Shown: positions 31,846-41,145 of the stretch, one piece after another
Position numbering within the stretch: position 1 is the first letter of the stretch
Layout: the number at the start of each line of letters is the position of its first letter
Assembly: GCF_011250565.1 (NCBI RefSeq)
Contig: NZ_JAANMS010000013.1
Location: forward strand, 17,238-81,237
Length of the DNA stretch: 64,000 nucleotides
Direction of reading: 5' to 3'
DNA from: Nocardioides sp. IC4_145
Lineage (GTDB): Bacteria > Actinomycetota > Actinomycetes > Propionibacteriales > Nocardioidaceae
Position numbers and translations under genes: made by a program
The notes under the pieces: generated by a model
Databases searched by the model: none
The model's input: the letters and a program-made list of their open reading frames with translations, nothing else
Told to the model about the DNA's origin: nothing

Positions 31846-33906
31846 ATGACCGAGTCCAGCACCGCGAACCAGACGAACCCGGCGGCCGCCGCCCTCATCG
31901 AGCGGTCGAACCGCCTCGGCGCCGACCCGAAGAACACCAACTACGCCGGCGGCAACACCTCCGCCAAGGGCACCGAGACCGACCCGGTCACCGGCGAGCC
32001 CGTCGAGCTGCTGTGGGTCAAGGGCTCCGGCGGCGACCTCGGCACGCTGAAGGAGTCCGGCCTCGCGGTCCTGCGGCTGGACCGGATGCGCGCGCTCGTC
32101 GACGTCTACCCGGGCGTCGAGCGCGAGGACGAGATGGTCGCGGCGTTCGACTACTGCCTGCACGGCAAGGGCGGCGCCGCACCGTCCATCGACACCGCCA
32201 TGCACGGCCTGGTCGACGCCGCGCACGTCGACCACCTCCACCCCGACTCCGGGATCGCCATCGCGACCGCCGCCGACGGCGAGGCGCTGACCAAGGAGAT
32301 CTTCGGCGGGAAGGTCGTCTGGGTCCCGTGGCGCCGACCGGGCTTCCAGCTCGGCCTCGACATCGCGGCGATCAAGGCGGCGAACCCGAGCGCGGTCGGC
32401 TGCATCCTCGGCGGCCACGGCATCACCGCCTGGGGCGAGACCAGCGAGGAGGCCGAGGCCCGCTCGCTGTGGATCATCGACACCGCGGCCGACTACATCG
32501 CCGAGAACTCGAAGGCCGAGCCCTTCGGCCCCGCCCTCGAGGGGTACGCCGCGCTGCCGGACGCCGAGCGCCGCGCCAAGGCCGCCGCCCTCGCGCCGAC
32601 CATCCGCGGGATCGCGTCGGCCGACCGGCCGATGGTCGGGCACTTCACCGACGCCGACGTGGTGCTGGACTTCCTGGCGCACGCCGAGCACCCCCGCCTG
32701 GCGGCGCTGGGCACCTCGTGCCCCGACCACTTCCTGCGCACCAAGGTCAAGCCGCTCGTGCTCGACCTGCCCGCGGACGCCTCGGTCGAGGACAGCATCG
32801 CTCGCCTCAAGGAGCTCGCGGTGTCCTACCGCGAGGACTACCAGGCCTACTACGACCGCCACGCGACGTCGGACAGCCCGGCGATCCGCGGCAAGGACCC
32901 GCTCATCGTGCTGGTCCCGGGCGTCGGCATGTTCTCCTTCGGCAAGGACAAGCAGACCGCCCGCGTCGCCGGCGAGTTCTACGTCAACGCCATCAACGTG
33001 ATGCGTGGGGCCGAGGGCCTCTCGACGTACGCCCCCATCGACGAGGCGGAGAAGTTCCGCATCGAGTACTGGGCGCTCGAGGAGGCCAAGCTCCAGCGGA
33101 TGCCGAAGCCCAAGCCGCTCGCCACCCGGATCGCGCTGGTCACCGGTGCCGCCGGCGGCATCGGCAAGGCGACGGCCAAGCGGCTCGCCGCCGAGGGCGC
33201 CTGCGTCGTCGTCGCCGACCTGTCGCTGGAGAAGGCCGAGGCCGCCGCCGCCGAGATCGGCGGCCCGGACGTGGCCGTCGGCGTCGCGGCGGACGTCAGC
33301 AAGGCCGACGCCGTCCGGGCGATGGTCGACGCGGCGGTGCTCGCCTTCGGCGGCCTCGACCTGGTCGTCAACAACGCCGGGCTCTCGCTGTCCAAGGCGC
33401 TGCTCGACACCACCGAGGCCGACTGGGACCTCCAGCACGACGTGATGGCCAAGGGCTCGTTCCTGGTGTCCCAGGCGACCGCGAGGGTGATGGTCGAGCA
33501 GGAGATGAGCGGCGACATCGTCTACATCTCCAGCAAGAACTCGATCTTCGCCGGCCCCAACAACATCGCCTACTCCGCCGCGAAGGCCGACCAGGCCCAC
33601 CAGGTGCGCCTGCTGGCCGCCGAGCTCGGCGCCCACGGGATCAAGGTCAACGGCGTCAACCCCGACGGCGTCGTCCAGGGCTCGGGCATCTTCGCCAGCG
33701 GCTGGGGGGCCAACCGGGCCGCGGTCTACGGCGTGGAGGAGAAGGATCTGGGCAAGTTCTACGCCCAGCGCACCATCCTCAAGCGCGAGGTGCTGCCGGA
33801 GAACATCGCCAACGCGGTCTTCGTGCTCTGCAGCTCCGACCTGTCCCACACCACCGGCCTGCACGTGCCCGTCGACGCCGGCGTCGCCGCGGCGTTCCTG
33901 CGGTGA
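31846..33906 (+). CDS. rhaEW: bifunctional rhamnulose-1-phosphate aldolase / lactaldehyde dehydrogenase
   Basis: A 686-residue fusion. The N-terminal class II aldolase part (about 1-420) splits rhamnulose-1-phosphate into DHAP and L-lactaldehyde; metal-ligand segments are HVDHLHPDSG near 126 and GGHGITAWGE near 188. The C-terminal part (from about 426) is a short-chain dehydrogenase with TGAAGGIG, NNAG and YSAAK. The SDR half in this fusion family oxidises lactaldehyde to lactate, which suits the LutABC genes downstream. The stop overlaps the kinase start. Confidence 0.9.
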   Translation: MTESSTANQTNPAAAALIERSNRLGADPKNTNYAGGNTSAKGTETDPVTGEPVELLWVKGSGGDLGTLKESGLAVLRLDRMRALVDVYPGVEREDEMVAAFDYCLHGKGGAAPSIDTAMHGLVDAAHVDHLHPDSGIAIATAADGEALTKEIFGGKVVWVPWRRPGFQLGLDIAAIKAANPSAVGCILGGHGITAWGETSEEAEARSLWIIDTAADYIAENSKAEPFGPALEGYAALPDAERRAKAAALAPTIRGIASADRPMVGHFTDADVVLDFLAHAEHPRLAALGTSCPDHFLRTKVKPLVLDLPADASVEDSIARLKELAVSYREDYQAYYDRHATSDSPAIRGKDPLIVLVPGVGMFSFGKDKQTARVAGEFYVNAINVMRGAEGLSTYAPIDEAEKFRIEYWALEEAKLQRMPKPKPLATRIALVTGAAGGIGKATAKRLAAEGACVVVADLSLEKAEAAAAEIGGPDVAVGVAADVSKADAVRAMVDAAVLAFGGLDLVVNNAGLSLSKALLDTTEADWDLQHDVMAKGSFLVSQATARVMVEQEMSGDIVYISSKNSIFAGPNNIAYSAAKADQAHQVRLLAAELGAHGIKVNGVNPDGVVQGSGIFASGWGANRAAVYGVEEKDLGKFYAQRTILKREVLPENIANAVFVLCSSDLSHTTGLHVPVDAGVAAAFLR

Positions 33907-35396
33907 CCGCTCCGACCCGGCCGGTACGCGTCGCGGCCGTCGACCTCGGGGCCACCAGCGGCCGCGTGATGGCCGGCCGGGTCGGACCGCGCTCGCTCCA
34001 CCTGGAGGAGGTGCACCGCTTCCCCAACGGGGGGGTGCGGGCGCACGGCTCGCTCTTCTGGGACGTCCTCGGCATCCACCGCGAGGTGCTGGCCGGGGTC
34101 CGCGAGGTGGCCCGCACCGGGCCGTTGGACGGCATCGGCATCGACTCCTGGGCGGTCGACTACGGCCTGCTCGACCGGGACGGCCACCTGCTCGGCAACC
34201 CCTACAGCCACCGCGACGCCCGCACCGACGGCGTCGCCGCCCGCGTGCTGCGCCAGGTGGACGCCTCGGAGATGTACGCGACGACCGGCCTGCAGCAGCT
34301 GCCGTTCAACACGATCTACCAGCTCGTCGCGGCGCGCGGCACCGCTGCGCTCGAGGCGGCCGAGGCGCTGCTGCTGCTCCCGGACCTGCTCGGCTACTGG
34401 CTGACCGGCGCCGTCGGGGCGGAGCGCACGAACGCCTCGACCACCGGGCTGTACGACGTCCGCTCGCGGTCGTGGGCCACCGACCTCGCCGCGCGGGTCG
34501 GCATCCCGTGGTCGGTGCTGCCGCCGCTGCGCGACCCCGGCGAGCTGGTCGGCCCGGTGCTGCCCGAGGTGGCCGCCCAGCTCGGGGTGGACCCGACCGT
34601 GCCGGTCGTCGCGGTCGGCTCGCACGACACCGCCTCCGCCGTCGTGGGCGTGCCGGCGACCGAGGACGACTTTGCCTACATCTCCTCGGGCACCTGGTCG
34701 CTGGTCGGGCTGGAGCTGGACGCCCCGGTGCTGACCGAGGCGGCGCGGCTGGCCGACTTCACCAACGAGGGCGGCGTCGACGGCACCGTCCGGTTCCTCA
34801 AGAACGTCATGGGCCTGTGGGTCCTCTCGGAGTCGGTCCGCGCCTGGGCCGACGAGCGGATCGTCGGCGCGGACCTTCCTGCGCTGCTGGCCGGCGCCGC
34901 CGACGCCGCGCCGCTGCGCACGGTCGTCGACATCAACGACCCGCGGCTGCTGCCGCCGGGCACCTCGGCGGCGACCAGCATGCCGGCACGGATCGCCCGG
35001 CTCGCCGAGGAGGCCGGGGAGCCCGTCCCGCGGACGCCCGTCGCCCTGGCCCGCTGCATCCTCGACAGCTTGGCGCTGGCCTACCGCCGGCACCTGCGCG
35101 TCGCCGCGGAGCTCGCCGGGCGGGCTCCGACGGTCGTCCACGTCGTCGGTGGCGGGTCGCAGAACCACCTGCTGTGCCAGCTGACCGCCGACGCCACCGG
35201 CCTGCCCGTGCTCGCCGGCCCGTCCGAGGCGGCCGCGCTCGGCAACGTGCTCGTGCAGGCCCGCTCGTTGGGCGCCGACCTGCCGGACCTGGCCGCGATG
35301 CGCGACCTCGTGCGGCGCACCCACGAGCTGCACCGGTTCGAGCCCCGCCCAGGCCTGGACTGGGACGCCGCCGAGGCGCGCGTCGCGAGCACCTGA
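33903..35396 (+). CDS. rhaB: L-rhamnulokinase
   Basis: Phosphorylates L-rhamnulose to rhamnulose-1-phosphate with ATP. It has 497 residues of the FGGY kinase family: ATP-binding DLGATSGRVM near 13, sugar-binding DSWAVDYGLLD near 80, YISSGTWSLVGLE near 260 and GGGSQNHLLCQ near 417. GTG 33903 is coupled to the aldolase stop (GTGA). Confidence 0.92.
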   Translation: MTAPTRPVRVAAVDLGATSGRVMAGRVGPRSLHLEEVHRFPNGGVRAHGSLFWDVLGIHREVLAGVREVARTGPLDGIGIDSWAVDYGLLDRDGHLLGNPYSHRDARTDGVAARVLRQVDASEMYATTGLQQLPFNTIYQLVAARGTAALEAAEALLLLPDLLGYWLTGAVGAERTNASTTGLYDVRSRSWATDLAARVGIPWSVLPPLRDPGELVGPVLPEVAAQLGVDPTVPVVAVGSHDTASAVVGVPATEDDFAYISSGTWSLVGLELDAPVLTEAARLADFTNEGGVDGTVRFLKNVMGLWVLSESVRAWADERIVGADLPALLAGAADAAPLRTVVDINDPRLLPPGTSAATSMPARIARLAEEAGEPVPRTPVALARCILDSLALAYRRHLRVAAELAGRAPTVVHVVGGGSQNHLLCQLTADATGLPVLAGPSEAAALGNVLVQARSLGADLPDLAAMRDLVRRTHELHRFEPRPGLDWDAAEARVAST

Positions 35397-35411
35397 GGGA
35401 CCGCCGGCGTC

Positions 35412-35627
35412 GTGAGCAGTCCCCCCGAGGAGCGGTGGCGCCCCGAGGTGCACGAGCGCGACCTCCTGGGTCTGCTCGCGCGCGGGCAGACCGTGGACGC
35501 CGCGGCGCGACAGCTCGGGATCTCCTCGCGCACGGCGCGCCGGCGGTTGCGCGCGCTCGCGGACGGCCTCGGCGTCGACACCACGATCGAGGTCGTGGTC
35601 CGAGCGGTGCGCGACGGGCACATCTGA
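35412..35627 (+). CDS. small HTH-only DNA-binding protein (LuxR-like fold)
   Basis: A 71-residue protein made almost only of a helix-turn-helix: LLARGQTVDAAARQLG then SSRTARRRLRALADGLGV, similar to the C-terminal domain of LuxR/NarL regulators but lacking a sensor domain. It follows rhaB by 15 nt and may be cotranscribed. It could tune the rhamnose genes. GTG 35412 has no strong site, so translation may depend on the kinase. Its target is unknown. Confidence 0.65.
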   Translation: MSSPPEERWRPEVHERDLLGLLARGQTVDAAARQLGISSRTARRRLRALADGLGVDTTIEVVVRAVRDGHI

Positions 35628-35668
35628 GCTGCCGGCTGTCCGGATGCGGCCACGACCGCCTCGAGCCG

Positions 35669-35727
35669 TTGACGTGACGGCTGTCACGAACCTAATGTCG
35701 GGCCGCCGGGACCCCTGAAACGATTCA
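35669..35727 (+). promoter_or_regulatory. promoter and LacI operator of the rhamnosidase-lut unit
   Basis: TTGACG (35669-35674) and TAATGT (35693-35698) with an 18-nt spacer precede TGAAACGATTCA (35716-35727), which differs from the perfect operator at one position. The layout, operator downstream of the -10, is the same as for the transporter promoter. Confidence 0.65.
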
Positions 35728-35856
35728 TATGATCGTGACGCGACCGTCCACCGCAAGCCCACCCGCGGGCCGCCGGTGTGCGCCGTGGCCCCGGACCGGC
35801 GCACCCCCGCGCGCCACATCCCCTGCCGCCGCACCACTCATCTCCCGGGAGATCCC

Positions 35857-38847
35857 ATGAGCCAGCCCCCCACGCTCGCCGTCCGCCGTCGTTCGCTCTT
35901 CGGTGCCGCCGCCGCGGCCGCCGGTGTGGCCGCCGTGGTCGGCGGGACCACCGCCGCGTCCGCCGCGCCGAGCAAGCCGCACCCTGGCTCGTTGCCTCGC
36001 GACCTGGTCAGGGCGTTCGGGGCGCCGGGCACGGAGACCGCCGCCGGGTTCCGCTGGTGGTGGCCGCACGGCGCGGTCGACCCCGTCGAGGTGGCCCGCG
36101 AGGTGGACCAGGTCGCCGACGCCGGTTTCGGCATCCTCGAGGTCGCCGACGTCACCCACTCGCTGCGCGCCCGGAACATCGAGATCGACCTGGAGCGGCA
36201 CGGCTGGGGGAGCCCGTCGTGGATCGCGGGCGTCAAGGCGGCGCTCGAGCGGGGTGCGAAGCGCGACGTCCGCATCGACATCACGGTCGGCCCCTCGTGG
36301 CCGGCAGCCGTGCCGACGATCACCCCCGACGACGACGCCGCGTGCACCGAGCTGGTCCACGGCCGCGCCGACGTCGCCGGAGGGGCGACGTACGACGCCG
36401 TCCTCCCCGAGCCCGTCGTGGCGCCGGAGCCGGCCGCGACCCGGCGGCACCTCGTCGCCGTCCAGGCGCACCGCGTCGTGGCGCAGACCGCCGCGCTCAC
36501 GACCGTCGACGCTGACTCGTGGGTGGACCTCACCGACCGGGTCCGCGACGACCGGCTCACCTGGACCGCGCCCGAGGGCGGCACCTGGGTCCTGCTCGCC
36601 ATGTGGCGCCGCGGCTCCGCGCAGGAGCCGGAGGCCGGTCCGCACACCAACCCGCGGTCCTGGGTCGTCGACCACTTCAGCGCCGCGGGGTCGCGGGCCG
36701 TCGTCGACCTCTGGGAGGACCGCGTCCTCGACAAGGAGATGCGCCGGCTGCTCGGCAAGGCCGGCGGCTACCTCTTCGAGGACTCCCTCGAGATCGAGAC
36801 CGAGGCGACGATCTGGACGCCTCGGATGCTGGAGGAGTTCCGCGAGCGCGCCGGCTACGACCTGCGGCCCTGGCTCCCGGTGGTCCTCGAGGTGCACGAG
36901 AAGTACCAGTTCGCGGTCGAGGGCGTGCGGCTCAACCAGGTGCGCGACGACTTCAACCAGGTCCTCTCCGACCTCTACCGCGACCACCACCTGCTGCCGC
37001 TGCAGCGCTTCGCCCGCAGCCTCGGCATGGGCCTGCGCGTGCAGCCCTACGGCCTGGAGACCGACACCGTCGAGCACTCCGCGCTGCTCGACGTCCCGGA
37101 GACCGAGTCGCTGGGGTTCAAGAACCTCGACGACTACCGCGTGATGGCCGGCGGCCGCGACCTGGCCGGCAACACCGTGCTGTCGTGCGAGGCCGCCTGC
37201 TACTTCGGCGCCGCCTACAACACGACCTGGGACCGGGCGCTGCAGACGCTCAACAGCATTTTCGCCGCCGGCGTGAACTCCGCGGTACTGCACGGGTTCG
37301 CCTACGCCGACGCGCCGGGCGTCACCTGGCCCGGCTTCGCCGCGTTCTCGCCCTACTACAACGGCGCGATCGGGTACGGCGAGGCCTGGGGCCCGCGCAC
37401 GCCCCAGTGGCGGCACATGCCTGACGTCGCGGCGTACCTCGCCCGGACCCAGCTGGTGCTGCAGACCGGCGTGCCGAAGTACGACGTCGTGTTCCTGCGG
37501 CAGAAGGGCTGGGCCTCCACCGGCATCGGCCCGCACTGGATCACCAACAACGGGACGCCGGTCGGCTGGTCGCACTCCTTCGCCACCGCGGCCCTGCTCG
37601 ACCTCCCGCTCGCCACGGTGCGCGACGGCGTCCTGGCGCCCGACGGCCCGGCGTACAAGGCGATGGTCGTCGCGCCGGACAAGCTGCGCAGCCAGGAGCT
37701 GACCATCGAGCTGGCCGCCGCCCGCCGCCTGGTCGAGCTCGGCCGCGCGGGACTGCCCGTGGTGCTCCTGGGCGACTGGACCCAGGCCCGTCCGGTCGGC
37801 CTGTCCGACGACGCGGCGGTCGCCGAGGTCCGGAGGCTCGTGGCGCAGGTCGCCGCGCTGCGCACCACCCGCACCGTGGCCGCCGAGACGGAGATCGGCG
37901 CGGCCCTGGCCGACCTCGGGGTGACCCCCGACGTCCGCCACGCGACCTCGACGGTCATGCACGTGCGGCGCGTCGTCGGCGACACCGACCTGTACTACCT
38001 GGCCAACGCCAAGCACGCCGAGAACCGGCGGTTGAGCCGGGTGACCCAGGACGTGTGGCTGACGTCCACCCGCGGCGACGCCGTGCCGTACCTCCTCGAC
38101 GCCTGGACCGGCGCCATCACGCCGATCGCGGCGTACGAGCGCCAGGGCCGCCAGGTCCGGGTCCAGGTCGACCTGCACCCGGGACAGTCGACCGTCGTCG
38201 CCCTGGGGGCGCCCCACCCGGGCGACCGGACCCCGGCCGTGGTCGCCGCCACCGGCGACGTGCGACGCGACGACCGCGGGCTGCTGCTCCGGGCCACCGC
38301 GCCGGGGCGGCACACCGCCACCCTCACCGGCGGTCGGCAGGTCGCCACGACGGTCCGCCGGGTGCACGCCCCGGTCGAGCCCGCGTCGTGGGACCTGGTG
38401 GTCGAGGACTGGCAGCCCGGTGCGTCCGCGACCGAGACGGTGCGACCGCTGCGGCGCGTCACCCTCTCCACGCTGGCGCCCTGGTCGAAGATCCCCGGGC
38501 TCGAGGACGTCTCGGGCGTGGGCCGCTACCGGACCGTCGTCGAGCTCGACGAGTCCTGGACGTCCGAGGACGGCGCCGTGCTGGAGCTGGGCGAGGTCAA
38601 CGACACCTTCCGGGTGACCGTCAACGGCCACGCCCTCCCGGCCTGCGACGTGCTCGACACGACCGTCGACCTCGGGCACGCCCTGCGGGCCGGCCGCAAC
38701 GTCATCGAGGTGGAGGTGACCAGCACGCTCATCAACCGCCTGCGCACCGTGACGCCCGAGGTCTACGGCGTCGCCACGCGGCAGGATTACGGGCTCGTCG
38801 GCCCGGTCCGGCTCGTCCCCTACGTCGAGAGGAAGCTGACCACCTGA
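35857..38847 (+). CDS. exported GH106-type alpha-L-rhamnosidase
   Basis: A 996-residue glycosidase that probably removes terminal L-rhamnose from plant or microbial glycans outside the cell. A twin-arginine signal is visible (RRRSLFGAAAAAAG, residues 10-23). The start of the mature protein, GFRWWWPHGAV near 64, and LFEDSLEIE near 308 fit family GH106. A jelly-roll-like end lies near 870-960 (WTSEDGAVLELGEVND). The ATG at 35857 is preceded by GGGAGA. An operator of the rhamnose regulon lies upstream and lutA follows after 31 nt. Confidence 0.85.
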   Translation: MSQPPTLAVRRRSLFGAAAAAAGVAAVVGGTTAASAAPSKPHPGSLPRDLVRAFGAPGTETAAGFRWWWPHGAVDPVEVAREVDQVADAGFGILEVADVTHSLRARNIEIDLERHGWGSPSWIAGVKAALERGAKRDVRIDITVGPSWPAAVPTITPDDDAACTELVHGRADVAGGATYDAVLPEPVVAPEPAATRRHLVAVQAHRVVAQTAALTTVDADSWVDLTDRVRDDRLTWTAPEGGTWVLLAMWRRGSAQEPEAGPHTNPRSWVVDHFSAAGSRAVVDLWEDRVLDKEMRRLLGKAGGYLFEDSLEIETEATIWTPRMLEEFRERAGYDLRPWLPVVLEVHEKYQFAVEGVRLNQVRDDFNQVLSDLYRDHHLLPLQRFARSLGMGLRVQPYGLETDTVEHSALLDVPETESLGFKNLDDYRVMAGGRDLAGNTVLSCEAACYFGAAYNTTWDRALQTLNSIFAAGVNSAVLHGFAYADAPGVTWPGFAAFSPYYNGAIGYGEAWGPRTPQWRHMPDVAAYLARTQLVLQTGVPKYDVVFLRQKGWASTGIGPHWITNNGTPVGWSHSFATAALLDLPLATVRDGVLAPDGPAYKAMVVAPDKLRSQELTIELAAARRLVELGRAGLPVVLLGDWTQARPVGLSDDAAVAEVRRLVAQVAALRTTRTVAAETEIGAALADLGVTPDVRHATSTVMHVRRVVGDTDLYYLANAKHAENRRLSRVTQDVWLTSTRGDAVPYLLDAWTGAITPIAAYERQGRQVRVQVDLHPGQSTVVALGAPHPGDRTPAVVAATGDVRRDDRGLLLRATAPGRHTATLTGGRQVATTVRRVHAPVEPASWDLVVEDWQPGASATETVRPLRRVTLSTLAPWSKIPGLEDVSGVGRYRTVVELDESWTSEDGAVLELGEVNDTFRVTVNGHALPACDVLDTTVDLGHALRAGRNVIEVEVTSTLINRLRTVTPEVYGVATRQDYGLVGPVRLVPYVERKLTT

Positions 38848-38878
38848 TGGATCCCCACCGGAGTGCGAGGGTGGAGCC

Positions 38879-39667
38879 ATGCGCGTCGCGTTGATGGTCA
38901 CCTGCGTCAACGACGCGATGTTCCCCGAGACCGGCAAGGCGGTCGTCCGGCTGCTGCGGCGGTTGGGCGTGGACGTGGAGTTCCCGGCGGCGCAGACCTG
39001 TTGTGCGCAGCCGATGGTCAACACCGGCTACCTCGACGAGGCGGTGCCGGTGGTGCGGACCTTCGTCGACGCGTTCGCGGGGTACGACGCGGTGGTGACG
39101 CCGAGCGGCTCGTGCGCAGGTTCGGCGCGGCACCAGCACGGGTTGGTGGCGCGCCGGGCCGGCGATCCGGGGCTGGCGGCGGCCGTGGCGGAGACCTCGC
39201 CGAAGGTCTACGAGCTGAGCGAGTTCCTGGTCGACGTGCTGGGCGTGGTCGACGTGGGGGCGTACTTCCCCCACCGGGTCACCTACCACCCGACCTGCCA
39301 CTCGCTGCGGATGCTCGGGGTGGGGGACCGGCCCCGGCGGCTGCTGGAGAACGTCCGGGGGTTGCGGCTGGTGGACCTGCCGGAGGCCGAGCAGTGCTGC
39401 GGGTTCGGCGGGACGTTCGCGGTGAAGAACGCCGACACCTCGGTGGCGATGGGTGCCGACAAGGCCCGGCACGTGCGGGAGACCGGCGCCGAGGTGCTGG
39501 TGGCCGGGGACAACTCGTGCCTGATGCACGTCGGCGGCGTGCTGTCGCGCCAGCAGGCCGGCGTACGCGTCGTCCACCTGGCGGAGATCCTGGCCGCCAC
39601 CGAGGCGGACGCGGGTGGTCCGTCCGGGCACCCGCAGGTCGGGCTGGCGGGGGAGGGCGCCGCGTGA
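38879..39667 (+). CDS. lutA: L-lactate utilization protein LutA (Fe-S oxidoreductase)
   Basis: A component of the LutABC complex that oxidises L-lactate to pyruvate. It has 262 residues with two cysteine-rich CCG domains: TCCAQPMVNTG near 40 and QCCGFGGTFAVKN near 177, plus the linked YHPTCHSLR near 137. These ligate an Fe-S centre. It lies 31 nt after the rhamnosidase and is coupled to lutB by GTGA. Its place in a rhamnose regulon makes sense because the aldolase/dehydrogenase produces L-lactate. Confidence 0.9.
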   Translation: MRVALMVTCVNDAMFPETGKAVVRLLRRLGVDVEFPAAQTCCAQPMVNTGYLDEAVPVVRTFVDAFAGYDAVVTPSGSCAGSARHQHGLVARRAGDPGLAAAVAETSPKVYELSEFLVDVLGVVDVGAYFPHRVTYHPTCHSLRMLGVGDRPRRLLENVRGLRLVDLPEAEQCCGFGGTFAVKNADTSVAMGADKARHVRETGAEVLVAGDNSCLMHVGGVLSRQQAGVRVVHLAEILAATEADAGGPSGHPQVGLAGEGAA

Positions 39668-41145
39668 GCGGGACGTTCGTGGGGATGCCCGCGTTCCCGA
39701 CGGCGGCGCGCGCCGCCCTGGCCGACACCCAGCTGCGCCACAACCTGGCGCACGCCACGGGCACGATCCGCGCCAAGCGGGCTGCTGTCGTCGGCGAGGT
39801 CGAGGAGTGGGAGGAGCTGCGCCTCGCGGGGGCCGCGGTCAAGGAGGCCGCGCTGCGCGACCTCGAGACCCACCTCGTGCGGCTGGAGGAGTCGCTGACC
39901 GCCCGCGGCGCGACCGTGCACTGGGCACGCGACGCCGCGGAGGCGAACGAGATCGTGGCCAGGGTCGCTCGCGACCACGGCGTCGACGAGGTCGTGAAGG
40001 TCAAGTCGATGGCCACCCAGGAGATCGGGCTCAACGAGGCGCTGGCCGAGCACGGCATCGCGGCGTGGGAGACCGACCTCGCCGAGCTCATCGTCCAGCT
40101 TGGCGACGACCTGCCCAGCCACATCCTGGTGCCCGCGATCCACCGGAACCGGGCCGAGGTGCGCGAGATCTTCCTGCGGGCGATGGGCTCGGTGGGGCGC
40201 CCCGCCCCGGCTGACCTGACCGACGAGCCGGCCGTGCTGGCGGCTGCGGCGCGCGAGCACCTGCGGGAGAAGTTCCTGCGCGCGAAGGTCGCGGTCTCCG
40301 GGGCGAACTTCGCGGTCGCTGAGACCGGCACCCTGGTCGTGGTGGAGTCCGAGGGCAACGGCCGGATGTGCCTGACGCTGCCCGAGGTGCTGGTGAGCGT
40401 GGTCGGCATCGAGAAGGTCGTGCCGACCTTCGCCGACCTCGACCCGCTGCTGCGACTGCTGCCGCGGTCCTCCACCGGCGAGCGGATGAACCCCTACACG
40501 TCCACCTGGACCGGCGTCACCCCCGGCGACGGCCCGCAGGAGGTGCACGTGGTGCTGCTGGACAACGGCCGGACGCGTGCGCTCGCCGACGACGTCGGTC
40601 GCCAGGCGCTGCGCTGCATCCGCTGCTCGGCCTGCCTCAACGCCTGCCCGGTCTACGAGCGCACCGGCGGCCACGCCTACGGCTCGGTCTACCCCGGCCC
40701 GATCGGCGCGATCCTCAACCCGCTGATGAAGGGGACGGGTGACCCGCAGACCGACTCGCTGCCGTACGCCTCGTCGCTGTGCGGCGCCTGCTTCGAGGTC
40801 TGCCCGGTGCGCATCGACATCCCCGAGGTGCTGGTGCACCTGCGCTCGAAGGTCGTCGACGGTCACCGTGGCGACACCGTGCCGAAGGCGGAGGCGGTGG
40901 CGATGAAGGCCGCGGCGTACGCCTTCTCCGACAGCCGGCGCCTCGGTTGGGTCGAGAAGGCCTCCGGGCTCGCCGGGCGCGCCCTCACCCGCCTGGGACG
41001 CACGACGCTGCCCGGCGGCCGCTCGGCGGCCGGGAGGATCCCCGGTCCCGGCGCCGCCGCCTGGACCGGTGCCCGCGACCTGCCCGCGCCGCCGCGGGAG
41101 TCCTTCCGCGCCTGGTGGCGCCGCACCGACGGAGGACGCTCGTGA
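39664..41145 (+). CDS. lutB: L-lactate utilization protein LutB (ferredoxin-type Fe-S protein)
   Basis: A 493-residue subunit with an N-terminal LUD domain (VKVKSMATQEIGLNEAL near 115; GTLVVVESEGNGRM near 223) and two [4Fe-4S] motifs, CIRCSACLNACPVY near 319 and CGACFEVCPV near 373. It passes electrons from lactate oxidation. The GTG start and the stop both overlap neighbouring genes, so stoichiometric expression with LutA and LutC is likely. The basic C-terminal 90 residues are less conserved. Confidence 0.92.
   Translation: MSGTFVGMPAFPTAARAALADTQLRHNLAHATGTIRAKRAAVVGEVEEWEELRLAGAAVKEAALRDLETHLVRLEESLTARGATVHWARDAAEANEIVARVARDHGVDEVVKVKSMATQEIGLNEALAEHGIAAWETDLAELIVQLGDDLPSHILVPAIHRNRAEVREIFLRAMGSVGRPAPADLTDEPAVLAAAAREHLREKFLRAKVAVSGANFAVAETGTLVVVESEGNGRMCLTLPEVLVSVVGIEKVVPTFADLDPLLRLLPRSSTGERMNPYTSTWTGVTPGDGPQEVHVVLLDNGRTRALADDVGRQALRCIRCSACLNACPVYERTGGHAYGSVYPGPIGAILNPLMKGTGDPQTDSLPYASSLCGACFEVCPVRIDIPEVLVHLRSKVVDGHRGDTVPKAEAVAMKAAAYAFSDSRRLGWVEKASGLAGRALTRLGRTTLPGGRSAAGRIPGPGAAAWTGARDLPAPPRESFRAWWRRTDGGRS

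Noticed and set aside
35725..39024. 1099-codon minus-strand frame opposite the rhamnosidase
   Set aside because: Shadow frame. The plus strand has a Tat signal, GH106 motifs and a ribosome-binding site.
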